In this document: piece by piece, positions 36,315-44,203 of the stretch
Layout of the letters: each line of letters begins with the position of its first letter
Numbering within the stretch: the first letter of the stretch is position 1
Source: NCEH01 sp043195195
Lineage (GTDB): Bacteria > Pseudomonadota > Alphaproteobacteria > Rhizobiales > Xanthobacteraceae
Direction of reading: 5' to 3'
Length of the DNA: 64,000 nt
Assembly: GCF_043195195.1 (NCBI RefSeq)
Contig: NZ_JBAFWT010000028.1
Coordinates: 1 to 64,000, forward strand
Translations under genes and position numbers: made by a program
Notes under the pieces: generated by a model
Database searches by the model: none
What the model was told of the DNA's origin: nothing
The model's input: only the letters and a program-made list of their open reading frames with translations

Positions 36315-36533
36315 ATGGCTGACGAAACTGTGGAAAAAATCCACCGCGCAATGGAAGCGGCAGTACATCTGCTTGACCTATCAAACATACCGCGTGACGC
36401 CATTTGCGATGGCTTCATATCTTGGTCGATTGTGTGGGCACGAACGATCCTCGGCCCGGCCGCATTGGCTGTTCATCTACGCAAGATCGCCGATCAACTG
36501 GACGGTCAGGCCGAGGGCACCGTTACGCATTGA
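36315..36533 (+). CDS. hypothetical 72-aa protein in the terS position of the inner element
   Basis: ATG 36315 follows AAAAGGAGTGCGTACC. Helical and amphipathic (VEKIHRAMEAAVHLLDLSNI; LAVHLRKIADQLDGQAEGTV). No recognisable family. Its place just after the cos-like site suggests a packaging or regulatory function, but this is only positional. Confidence 0.6.
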   Translation: MADETVEKIHRAMEAAVHLLDLSNIPRDAICDGFISWSIVWARTILGPAALAVHLRKIADQLDGQAEGTVTH

Positions 36534-36701
36534 CTTGCAATCCTCCTGCGGCTCTGGCATCCTCCTGCTTGTCCGAATGAAGACGTCACCAGCAGGCTGG
36601 GGCGCGATCAACGGCCATCTTCAGGAACCGGCGGGATGCCGGGCCGCGAAGCTTAAAACGGCTCCTCATGGGCCGATGCTTTGACGTGCGAAGGCTGGCC
36701 A

Positions 36702-37367
36702 ATGGATACCACCAATAACAAGCGATATTCGCCCCCGCTCGAACTCAAATTCGATGCCACAGCAACCGCGTCCGGCAAGGTGAAGGGCTACGCCTCAACC
36801 TTTGGCGGCGTGCCTGACAGCCATGGTGACATCATCCAGGCTGGCGCCTTTGCTCGCACGATTGCAGAGCACCAGGCCGCAGGCTTCATGCCGATGATGC
36901 TTTGGGCTCACGATCAATCACGCGTCGTGGGTCGCTGGCTCACCATGAAGGAAGACAGCTACGGGCTTGCGGTCGAGGGTGTTTTTAACCTTCAGACGCA
37001 AGAGGGCTCGAACGCCCATGCGCACGTGAAAGCCGGCGACGTTACCGGCATGTCCATCGGCTATCTCATCGCCCCGAATGGCAAGCAGTTTGGCCCGCAG
37101 GGCACCACCATCCTCACCGATCTCGACTTGGTGGAGATTTCGGTGGTGGGCCTGCCCGCTAACCGCCGCGCGAGAATCACCCTCGATAGCAAGCGAGACC
37201 TTGTGGATCTTCTCCACAAGCACGGCTTGCCGAAGGTCGCGGCGGAGCGGCTCGCGAATGGCGGTTGGCCAGCCCTACAGGCCGAGCCCTCCGAAGACAC
37301 CAGCACCAACGTGAAGGAAGCTGCGGCCCGCATCGTGCGGCTCGCTCAATCTATGAGGCAGAAATGA
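36702..37367 (+). CDS. prohead protease (S78), inner copy, 221 aa
   Basis: VKGYASTFGGVPDSHGDIIQ, MMLWAHDQ (catalytic His), VTGMSIGYLI (catalytic Ser) and DLVEISVVGLPANRRARI define the HK97-type protease. It diverges clearly from the outer copy. GAAGG precedes ATG 36702; the stop overlaps the capsid start (ATGA). Confidence 0.92.
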   Translation: MDTTNNKRYSPPLELKFDATATASGKVKGYASTFGGVPDSHGDIIQAGAFARTIAEHQAAGFMPMMLWAHDQSRVVGRWLTMKEDSYGLAVEGVFNLQTQEGSNAHAHVKAGDVTGMSIGYLIAPNGKQFGPQGTTILTDLDLVEISVVGLPANRRARITLDSKRDLVDLLHKHGLPKVAAERLANGGWPALQAEPSEDTSTNVKEAAARIVRLAQSMRQK

Positions 37368-38566
37368 CCCAGCACATGACCCCCGGCATCCGCGCCGCGC
37401 TACTCGCCGGTGCCCACTTGATGCAGAAAGACGACTCGCTGTCGCCTCTCGTGAAGGCCATCGAGGACAACAACAAGGCCATCGATGGTCGCCTGAAGCC
37501 GCTGGAAAGCAAGGCGCAGAAGGATGGCCTGACGCTCGCCGCTGTGTCCGAACAGCTCGCGGATATCGAACAGAAGATGGCCCAGGCGTTTCGCGGCGGC
37601 GGCCCGGCCGAGGCCCAGACGTGGGGCGCGCAGTTCACCGAAGCAGCAGATGTGAAGGCGTTTGCCGCTGAGACCCACAGCCGGCCCGGCCGGGTGCGCA
37701 TCCAGATGAAAACGACCATCACGTCTGGCACCGGCTCCGGTGGCGCCCTGGTTGTTCCGCAGCGCGATGGCGTCTCACTCTTGCCGAAGCGCAGGCTGAC
37801 CATCCGTAATTTCTTCACGCCCGTGCGCGTCACCAGCGGCAGCGTTGAATATCCGCGGGAGACCTCCTTCACGAACAGCGCCGCTCCGGTGGCTGAGGGC
37901 GCGGCAAAGTCGGAAAGCGCGTGGGCCTTTGAACTGGTCACCGCTCCCATCAAGACGATTGCTCATTGGCTGCCCGCATCTCGTCAGATCCTCGACGATG
38001 CGCCGCAGCTCGCCGGGCTGATCGATACGCAGTTGCGCTATGGGCTGGCTTTGAAGGAGGAATCCCAGTTGCTCTATGGGGACGGCACGGGCCAGAACCT
38101 GCTGGGCATGATCCCTCAGGCGACCGCGTTCGCTCCGGTAATCGACATCACGGCCCCGACGATGATCGATACCATCGGCTTGGCCATCCTTCAGAACGCG
38201 TTGGCGGACCTGCCAGCGGACGGAATCGTCATGCATCCGGCCGACTGGATGCGCATCCGGATGATCAAGGACGGCGACGGAAATTACATCTTGGGCGCGC
38301 CAGGCGTGATGGTCGAGCCGGCGCTGTTCGGACTGCCGGTGGTTCCGACCCCGGCGATCTCTATCGACAGCTTCTTGGTGGGCAATTTCGAAGCCGCCGC
38401 CACGCTGTATGACCGGTGGGAGGCGCGCGTGGAAGTGGGCACCGAGCATGCTGACTTTTTCGTTCGGAACCTGGTGGCCGTGCTCGCCGAAGAGCGCATC
38501 GGCTTCGCCGTCAAGCAGGCCAAGGCGTTGACCTATGGCAGCTTCGGCAACGTGGGAGCGGGGTAG
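37364..38566 (+). CDS. major capsid protein of the inner element, 400 aa
   Basis: Complete HK97-type capsid: delta domain (KAIEDNNKAIDGRLKPLESK), LRYGLALKEESQLLYGDGTG, GIVMHPADWMRIRMIKDGDG and a full C-terminus (FFVRNLVAVLAEERIGFAVK onward) that the outer gene has lost. At the codons corresponding to the insertion site it reads AACCTGGTGGCC, not the CTCGTGAC core. A terminator follows at once. Confidence 0.93.
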   Translation: MTQHMTPGIRAALLAGAHLMQKDDSLSPLVKAIEDNNKAIDGRLKPLESKAQKDGLTLAAVSEQLADIEQKMAQAFRGGGPAEAQTWGAQFTEAADVKAFAAETHSRPGRVRIQMKTTITSGTGSGGALVVPQRDGVSLLPKRRLTIRNFFTPVRVTSGSVEYPRETSFTNSAAPVAEGAAKSESAWAFELVTAPIKTIAHWLPASRQILDDAPQLAGLIDTQLRYGLALKEESQLLYGDGTGQNLLGMIPQATAFAPVIDITAPTMIDTIGLAILQNALADLPADGIVMHPADWMRIRMIKDGDGNYILGAPGVMVEPALFGLPVVPTPAISIDSFLVGNFEAAATLYDRWEARVEVGTEHADFFVRNLVAVLAEERIGFAVKQAKALTYGSFGNVGAG

Positions 38567-38589
38567 TTTCGCAGTCGAATGATCCTGAA

Positions 38590-38619
38590 GCCGGGCGGCA
38601 CAAACCGCCCGGCTTTTTT
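38590..38619 (+). terminator. intrinsic terminator after the inner capsid gene
   Basis: Perfect 9-bp stem (38590-38598/38605-38613), 6-nt loop, six T residues. It may make capsid mRNA more abundant than tail mRNA. Confidence 0.92.
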
Positions 38620-38651
38620 GTCAGAGGCAATAAAATTCACAGGTGAACGTC

Positions 38652-39062
38652 ATGACGCAGAAGTCCGATCACGTAACCGCATTCATCGGGGGAAAGCAGT
38701 GTGTGGTGTGCTTGCGCCGGGAAGTCATTGAGAGCCTTGAATGCGCACTCAATGATTCCGCCTACGCTGTATTCCGGCGTTTCGGCAGGGGGCATTGGAC
38801 CGTCAATGAGGTGCGGACCATTCTTAACTTCGCATTGCTCGAAGATGGCCAAGTCAGCCATCTGAAAAAGATGATCGCATTCGGCTTCGCGAACGTGCCC
38901 GTCGCACGCCATCCCCTGGTGGATCACGTGCTTGAGACCAATCCACAAGCCCCCTATGCCGTGCTCGCGCTACGCTGCCTTGAGGCGGCGCTGTTCGGCA
39001 TATCCCCGGAATTCGCTGTGTTCGATGAACGCGACGACGATGCCGCTGCGTCGGCAGCCTGA
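38652..39062 (+). CDS. tail assembly chaperone-like (GTA TAC) protein of the inner element, 136 aa
   Basis: Resembles gene-transfer-agent-type tail chaperones: FIGGKQCVVCLRREVIESLE, RFGRGHWTVNEVRTILNFAL and LALRCLEAALFG. The same family occupies the slot before the outer tape measure (46725). ATG 38652 is chosen; GTG 38643 is in frame. No slippery heptamer or second frame product was seen. Confidence 0.65.
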   Translation: MTQKSDHVTAFIGGKQCVVCLRREVIESLECALNDSAYAVFRRFGRGHWTVNEVRTILNFALLEDGQVSHLKKMIAFGFANVPVARHPLVDHVLETNPQAPYAVLALRCLEAALFGISPEFAVFDERDDDAAASAA

Positions 39063-39074
39063 GGAGGCGCGCCC

Positions 39075-41213
39075 ATGGCCACCGATCTGGAACGCATGGT
39101 TGTTTCGCTCGAGGCAAACACCAAGAAATTTGAGAACGCTCTTGCTCGCGCCACCGCGAACAGCGACCGGTCTTTCAATCGCATGTCGCAATCGTCGGCG
39201 CGGGCTGGAAAGCAGATAGAAAAAAACCTCACCGACTCCACGGCCAGGGCAGCGGCGGCGATGGGGAATGCGGGGGCTGGACTGTTCACCCGCAGCCTTG
39301 CCGCAGTCGGCGCCGCATTGGGGACGCGCGAGATCATCCAGTACGCGGACTCATGGACGCGAGCGACGAACGCGCTGAAGGTGGCCGGCCTTTCAGGTGC
39401 TGATCTGGGCACTGTCATGGGCCAACTCTTCGATGCGGCACAGCGGCAGGGCGCGCCGATCGAGGCGCTGACCACGCTCTATGGGCGCGCCGCGCAGTCG
39501 GCGAAAGAGCTTGGCGCCACACAGCAGGATCTAGTTCAGTTTTCCGAAGACGTGGCCGTAGCGCTCCGCGTCGCCGGCACATCGCCCAGCGAGGCCACGG
39601 GTGCGCTGCTGCAGCTTTCGCAGCTTCTCGGCAGCTCCAGGGTTCAGGCGGAGGAGTTCAATTCCGTCAACGAGGGGGCCCGGCCGATCCTGCAGGCGGT
39701 GGCGAACGGGATCGAGGAAGCCGGCGGCAGCGTCTCGAAATTGAAGGCGCTGGTCGCGGACGGGAAGATTTCCAACGTCGCCTTCTTCAAGGGCTTCCAG
39801 GCCGGCGCAGAGGGGCTGCGAGAGCAAGCCGGGGCCGCTACGGAGACGATTGCCCAGGGTTTCACGCGTGTGTCCAACGCCGCAACGAAAGCCGTGGGCG
39901 AGCTCGACAAGACATCTGGCGCATCGGCAAATGCCGTCCAGAACATGAAAGGGGTAGCGACCGCAATCGAGGCGATCCCGACCGCAGTGGATGCCGCCGT
40001 CACCAAGCTCGGTATGCTCCAGCAATGGCTTACCAATGTCGGCAATTCGTCCTTCTGGAACAAGATCGGCCCCTTGCTCGGCGTGGACTTCTCCGCAGCC
40101 GAGGCGGCGCGCAACGGCTTGTCCCCTGCGCCGCGCGATCAGGGAATTGCGGCTCTGAAAGGTGGCCAAGGGACCGCGCTCGGCGCCGGCTTCGATGTGT
40201 CGGACCTTGCCAGCAGCGGCAAGAAGCCGGCCGCGAAGACAATCAAGGCCGCTGATTATCCAGTGATCGGTGGGAAGGAGAAGAAGGGCGCGGCCGAGAA
40301 GGTGAGCGACTTTGACCGCGAGGTTGCGGCGGTGAGCAAACACACCGAGGCGCTGCGGCTGGAAGCGGAGATGGTCGGTAAGGGCACATATGAGACCGCC
40401 AAGGCGCGGGCGGCGCTGAGCCTTTTCACTGCGGCAAGGCAGGAGGGAATTGAAATCACGCCCGCGATCCGCGAGCAGATCGAGCAGGAGGCTGATGCCT
40501 ATGGGCGCGCGTCCGTGGAATTTGAACGCCTCACGGAAAAGCAACAGCAATTGAATCAGCTCCAACAGGAATTTGGGAACATTGCCGGCGGCAGCATCTC
40601 GGGTCTCATCGACGGCACACAGACGTTTGCCGATGCCCTCACGAATGCCACCAAGCGCATGTCGGACCTGGTGCTTCAGGCCGCCTTGCTGGGGGACGGC
40701 CCCCTCGGCGGGCTCTTCGGAAGCGCCGCCTCCGGCGGGAAGGCTGGCGGCATCATCGGCCTGCTTTCCGGGGCGCTGGGGGGCGCTGGGGGCACGGTTG
40801 GTGCGACGGCTGGTGCCACGTTCGGATTTGCCGGCGGCGGGCTGGTGCGCGGCCCTGGAACGGGCAGGTCTGACGACATCCCCGCTCGCCTTTCGAACGG
40901 CGAATATGTCGTGAACGCCCGCGATGCGCGGCGCAACCGTGGGCTCTTGGACCGGATCAATTCGGGGCAGGTGCAGCGCATGGCGGACGGCGGATCGGTT
41001 GGACGGATCATCACAGCGAACACCGCCATTGCGCCGCGCCCCGTCGCAGGAGTCACGTTCGCTCCGTCCACCACCATCGACGCGCGCGGCTCGACCATGT
41101 CGCGTGAGGAAATGGCTTCCATCCTGGCGCAGTCGCAGCGGGAAACGTTGAGACAAGTGCCGGGCCTTGTGGAAAGAGCGCGCGGGCGGCAAATCTCCAG
41201 CAACCGCACCTGA
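39075..41213 (+). CDS. tail tape measure protein of the inner element, 712 aa
   Basis: Shares its N-terminus (MATDLERMVVSLEANTKKFE) and C-terminus (FAPSTTIDARGS, ARGRQISSNRT) with the outer tape measure (752 aa), with a lambda-GPH-type N domain, helical middle and Gly-rich hydrophobic segment around residues 540-600. It is 40 residues shorter, so a tail built on it would be slightly shorter. GAGGAGG precedes ATG 39075. Confidence 0.9.
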   Translation: MATDLERMVVSLEANTKKFENALARATANSDRSFNRMSQSSARAGKQIEKNLTDSTARAAAAMGNAGAGLFTRSLAAVGAALGTREIIQYADSWTRATNALKVAGLSGADLGTVMGQLFDAAQRQGAPIEALTTLYGRAAQSAKELGATQQDLVQFSEDVAVALRVAGTSPSEATGALLQLSQLLGSSRVQAEEFNSVNEGARPILQAVANGIEEAGGSVSKLKALVADGKISNVAFFKGFQAGAEGLREQAGAATETIAQGFTRVSNAATKAVGELDKTSGASANAVQNMKGVATAIEAIPTAVDAAVTKLGMLQQWLTNVGNSSFWNKIGPLLGVDFSAAEAARNGLSPAPRDQGIAALKGGQGTALGAGFDVSDLASSGKKPAAKTIKAADYPVIGGKEKKGAAEKVSDFDREVAAVSKHTEALRLEAEMVGKGTYETAKARAALSLFTAARQEGIEITPAIREQIEQEADAYGRASVEFERLTEKQQQLNQLQQEFGNIAGGSISGLIDGTQTFADALTNATKRMSDLVLQAALLGDGPLGGLFGSAASGGKAGGIIGLLSGALGGAGGTVGATAGATFGFAGGGLVRGPGTGRSDDIPARLSNGEYVVNARDARRNRGLLDRINSGQVQRMADGGSVGRIITANTAIAPRPVAGVTFAPSTTIDARGSTMSREEMASILAQSQRETLRQVPGLVERARGRQISSNRT

Positions 41214-41594
41214 TGCAGGCCAACACCTTCCCGCCAGCCTCTTCGCCTCTTTGGTCAGGCGAACGCACGCGCGCGGTCCTCCCTTGCGGGAAGGCGCGAA
41301 GCGGTGCAAACATGGGTGTTGGGTGTGGAAACCCGGATCAGCGATAGGCAGGCAACCGGTTGGCGCCGGAAAGCTGCCGAATGCGTGAGAGCCTTGGCGG
41401 GCTCAATAACGCGGTGGTGCGTCTCTTGGCGGAGGCGCGCCGAACCTGGCCACTATGGCCGGGGGCGGTGCGCCATGTCCAGAGCGAAAGCTTAAAAGCA
41501 CGCCGACCTGTCTCGCTGGCAGGTTTCCACCCCCCGGCTGCCCGGTCTGACACCGGGCACGGCTGTGGAAGGCCGTAACCAGCGAGTGAACCCC
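41214..41594 (+). ncRNA. 381-nt leader with possible C4-like antisense control of the antirepressor-like gene
   Basis: No convincing gene. GTGGAAACC (41325-41333) is complementary to GGTTTCCAC (41522-41530); CTCGCTGG (41512-41519) pairs with CCAGCGAG (41579-41586), eight nt before the start codon; TGCCCGGT/ACCGGGCA (41539-41546/41552-41559) forms a hairpin. This resembles leaders where an upstream RNA occludes an antirepressor ribosome site. The first ~20 nt resemble the start of the gene following the outer tape measure. Confidence 0.35.
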
Positions 41595-42485
41595 ATGAAC
41601 ATCATGACGCCCAAGGCGTGCGCGATGGCCGGCGAAAGTCTGCCCGCCGACGCCGCTAGGAATGGAATACCCATCCAAAAGCACGATCTGGTGCTTTGCA
41701 GCGATGCGCCCCGAATCGGCGATTTGACGCTAGCGCGCCGGCTCGCGTTCGAAAAGCCATACAACATCAGGAAGTTGATCGAGCGCAACAAGGCCGAATT
41801 GGAAGCCTACGGCGCGTTGCCCGTGAATTCTCTCCACGCTGGAGAGAAACCCATGCGTGGCCGGCCGGGCCTCGCCTACCTTCTGAACGAGGGGCAGGCG
41901 CTTGTGTTGTGCGCCTTGTCCCGCACCCCCGTTGCGGCATCGGTGCGGCAAGAGCTGGTGCGCATCTTCCTGCTCTACCGAAGCGAATACCCGCCGCTTC
42001 CGCCTGAGGTTCAGGCGCTCCGCGACCTTTGCGAACTGTCTCACGTGTTCCGCAATGGTCGCAGGCGCTTCCTATTGGCGCCCGTGACAACCGCCATCCT
42101 CGACGCCTTGGCAGCCTTCGACGCTGGCACGGAGAATGATGAGGACGGCGCGGACATGGAACCCTCGCTCGGTGGCGAAGAGACCGACTTGGAAGGGTCC
42201 GACGATGACCTTGAAGGCGACGGAAATACCGACAAGGAGCCATCTGCCGGCTGGACGGGCTTCGAAGATCAAAGCGTGCTTCAGGCATATGGCGGCCATG
42301 ATGAAGAGGAACCGACCCTCGGTTTTACCGAAGCTGAGGCGCGTGGCGATCACCACCGCAAAGGCACGTCAGATTTGGAAGTTGATCCAGATGATGATGA
42401 TGAACTTGATCCCGATAGTTCCGAGTGGGGCGTAGCGGATCAGGAAGGCATTTGGGAGCAATTCGGACAGTCAACGCCCGTTTGA
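41595..42485 (+). CDS. antirepressor/Rha-like regulatory protein with acidic tail, 296 aa
   Basis: Residues ~30-125 (LARRLAFEKPYNIRKLIERN, GRPGLAYLLNEGQALVLCAL, SVRQELVRIFLLYR) match the winged-helix region of phage antirepressor/Rha-type proteins. The last ~130 residues are highly acidic (DPDDDDELDPDSSEW), DNA-mimic-like. In a satellite it may derepress the helper or sense its induction. The long structured leader suggests translational control. Function inferred. Confidence 0.6.
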   Translation: MNIMTPKACAMAGESLPADAARNGIPIQKHDLVLCSDAPRIGDLTLARRLAFEKPYNIRKLIERNKAELEAYGALPVNSLHAGEKPMRGRPGLAYLLNEGQALVLCALSRTPVAASVRQELVRIFLLYRSEYPPLPPEVQALRDLCELSHVFRNGRRRFLLAPVTTAILDALAAFDAGTENDEDGADMEPSLGGEETDLEGSDDDLEGDGNTDKEPSAGWTGFEDQSVLQAYGGHDEEEPTLGFTEAEARGDHHRKGTSDLEVDPDDDDELDPDSSEWGVADQEGIWEQFGQSTPV

Positions 42486-42488
42486 AAA

Positions 42489-42518
42489 CGATCCCGGCCT
42501 AATAGTAGGCCGGGATCG
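42489..42518 (+). terminator. hairpin between antirepressor-like gene and inner integrase
   Basis: Perfect 12-bp stem (42489-42500/42507-42518) with loop AATAGT and no T-run; a stabilising or attenuating structure. Confidence 0.6.
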
Positions 42519-42542
42519 ACGGCCGGATATAGGAGTTTTATT

Positions 42543-43784
42543 ATGGCTAGTGTCAGCAAGCGGGAATGGTTATACAAAGGCGCGACAAAATCAGCGTGGG
42601 TTGTGCGGTATTTTGCGGGCGGGAAGCACCGTAGCAGGCAGTTTGACCGAAAGAAGGACGCAGACGCCTTCAAGCGCAAAATGGAAGATGAGATTGACTG
42701 CGGCGTTCACATAGTTGATCGAGATGGCGTCACCGTGCGCCATGCCTGCGATGAATTCCTGAAAGAACAGGAAATTAGAGTCGAGGATGGCCGCATTTCA
42801 AAGGCGACTTTAAAAAATCTCCAAACGTCTGTTAACAAGAGTGTCATCCCATTACTCGGAGACAAGAAGATTCATCAGATAACATGCACAGATTGTGAGG
42901 AATATTACGGAAAACTTCTGCGACTGCACGGGTTGTCCCCCGTCACAGCGAAGGAGCGGCTGATAAAGCTTGGTCAGATTTTTGACTTTGCTGCAGCACC
43001 GGGCCGCGATTGGGTGAAGACGAATCCCGCAGCGCAGGCACGCAAGAAGCTCCGAGGAATTGCAAGCGAGCCTATACGTACGTTCTCGCCCGATCAGATT
43101 TTAGTGCTGCTTAAGGCTGCTGATGTTCGCAGAAGAAATCAGCATCCACGCACCCATCGTCTTGCAAGGTGCTTTGTGCATTTGGCTGTCTTCTGTGGGT
43201 TGCGGTGGGGAGAGATTGCCGCTCTGACATTGCCGCGCGTCAATTTTGAGGCCGGCCTTATTGAGGTAAGACATAGCCTCACCATGTGGGACGAAATTAA
43301 GGGGCCTAAAACACGCGCGGGCTTGCGCGACGTTCATATGCCGCCGCATCTATCTAAAATGTTGTCGGAATGGATACGCGACGACATGGCTCCAAGCGAT
43401 AGAGGCCTTCTGTTCCGCGCAAAGTTATCGCGCACAGATAAAGGGCCGGGTGGCTTTATAGGCGCCAGTGGCTTCTTCAATACATACTGGCATCCCTTAT
43501 TGAAGGAGGCGGGGCTTCATGAAGAAGGCGGAGACAACTTCCATTTTCATGCGCTGCGCCACTTCTATTCAAGCTGGATCATAGCGAACGGCATGTCCGT
43601 GATGGATGCTGCTCAAGCAATGGGACATAAGCGCTTCGACATGACGTTGCAGGTGTACGCGCATCCGATGATCGGCAGCGCCGGTCGCAAGTCCATCTCC
43701 ACTTTAGCGGCCTCTCGTCTGCTGGCCGGCTTAGGTGTGAATGAGAGCGTTCTTGCGCATGACAAGGCCGATCAGGTTGGATGA
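42543..43784 (+). CDS. int: tyrosine integrase of the inner element, 413 aa
   Basis: P4-like layout with N-terminal arm domain (WVVRYFAGGKHRSRQFDRKK), core-binding region, and catalytic Arg221 (FCGLRWGE), His336-Arg339 (HFHALRH), His362 (MGHKRF) and Tyr372 (QVYAH). It is unrelated in detail to the outer integrase. The stop is 57 nt from the right att core. ATATAGGAG precedes ATG 42543. Base composition is lower in GC than the neighbours. Confidence 0.95.
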   Translation: MASVSKREWLYKGATKSAWVVRYFAGGKHRSRQFDRKKDADAFKRKMEDEIDCGVHIVDRDGVTVRHACDEFLKEQEIRVEDGRISKATLKNLQTSVNKSVIPLLGDKKIHQITCTDCEEYYGKLLRLHGLSPVTAKERLIKLGQIFDFAAAPGRDWVKTNPAAQARKKLRGIASEPIRTFSPDQILVLLKAADVRRRNQHPRTHRLARCFVHLAVFCGLRWGEIAALTLPRVNFEAGLIEVRHSLTMWDEIKGPKTRAGLRDVHMPPHLSKMLSEWIRDDMAPSDRGLLFRAKLSRTDKGPGGFIGASGFFNTYWHPLLKEAGLHEEGGDNFHFHALRHFYSSWIIANGMSVMDAAQAMGHKRFDMTLQVYAHPMIGSAGRKSISTLAASRLLAGLGVNESVLAHDKADQVG

Positions 43785-43838
43785 TTTGCGCAAGAGTTGC
43801 GCAATGCCGTATAAGTCATTGTAAAATCATCATTAAAT

Positions 43839-43931
43839 AACCTCGTGACGGCGCTCTGTGAAGAGCGGCTGGCCCTGGCGGTCTATCGTCCGGAGGGCTT
43901 CATCTACGGAGACTTCGGCCGCGTCGCTTGA
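43839..43931 (+). pseudogene. 3' fragment of the outer major capsid gene
   Basis: Reads NLVTALCEERLALAVYRPEG followed by FIYGDFGRVA and a stop, the standard C-terminus of HK97 capsids. It is in frame with the truncated gene ending at 33865 when the two are joined at CTCGTGAC. It has no start codon of its own. The right att core of the inner element (43842-43849) is inside it. Confidence 0.9.
43842..43849. repeat. attR core of the inner element
   Basis: CTCGTGAC, identical to 33851-33858. Just to the left, two tandem TTGCGCAA units separated by GAG (about 43786-43804) are candidate integrase arm sites. Confidence 0.75.
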
Positions 43932-43945
43932 TCTTGCAATATCTG

Positions 43946-43969
43946 ACGGGGCGGGGAAACCCGCCCCGT
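43946..43969 (+). terminator. hairpin after the original capsid gene
   Basis: Perfect 10-bp stem (43946-43955/43960-43969) with a GAAA tetraloop, 14 nt after the capsid fragment's stop, no T-run. Likely a processing or attenuation point of the outer head operon. Confidence 0.7.
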
Positions 43970-43988
43970 AACCTCAGGAGGGTTTCAC

Positions 43989-44201
43989 ATGCCGAAGTAT
44001 GACGTCCTGCGACAGCATGACGGTGACCGCCAATATTTTCAGGGCGACACACGCGAACTCGCGGCATCCGATGCGATGCATCTGGTGCGCCTCGGCACGC
44101 TTGCGCCGGCGGGTGAGGTCAAGGCCGCGCCGACGCTGATCAACAAATCGGACAAGCCGCTATCGAACAAGGCGCCCAAGGGTGCCAAGTCCGAGGCCTG
44201 A
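43989..44201 (+). CDS. small head-region protein, 70 aa
   Basis: Unrecognised; MPKYDVLRQHDGDRQYFQGD, then a Lys-rich tail. CAGGAGGG precedes ATG 43989. Such small proteins commonly sit between capsid and connector genes. Confidence 0.65.
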   Translation: MPKYDVLRQHDGDRQYFQGDTRELAASDAMHLVRLGTLAPAGEVKAAPTLINKSDKPLSNKAPKGAKSEA

Positions 44202-44203
44202 AA

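Larger units (their letters stand above)
33851..43849. mobile_element. inner element: integrated satellite-like element, 9,991 bp, inside the phage capsid gene
   Basis: Flanked by an 8-bp core CTCGTGAC (33851-33858 and 43842-43849) at which the capsid reading frame is broken and then resumes. It carries its own integrase at the right end, an AlpA-like HTH, primase-helicase, iteron origin, cos-like region, protease, capsid, tail chaperone, tape measure and antirepressor-like gene. No terminase, portal, connector, tail-tube, fibre or lysis genes. All genes appear intact. Confidence 0.82.

Noticed and set aside
41213..41344. 43-codon open frame after the inner tape measure
   Set aside because: Only its first codons resemble the gene following the outer tape measure; the rest has no protein character. 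Treated as a recombination scar.
33866..43838. The inner block as a simple tandem duplication of the phage's head and tail genes
   Set aside because: The copies are strongly diverged, terminase, portal and connectors are missing, a distinct integrase is present and the capsid gene is split precisely on a repeated core.
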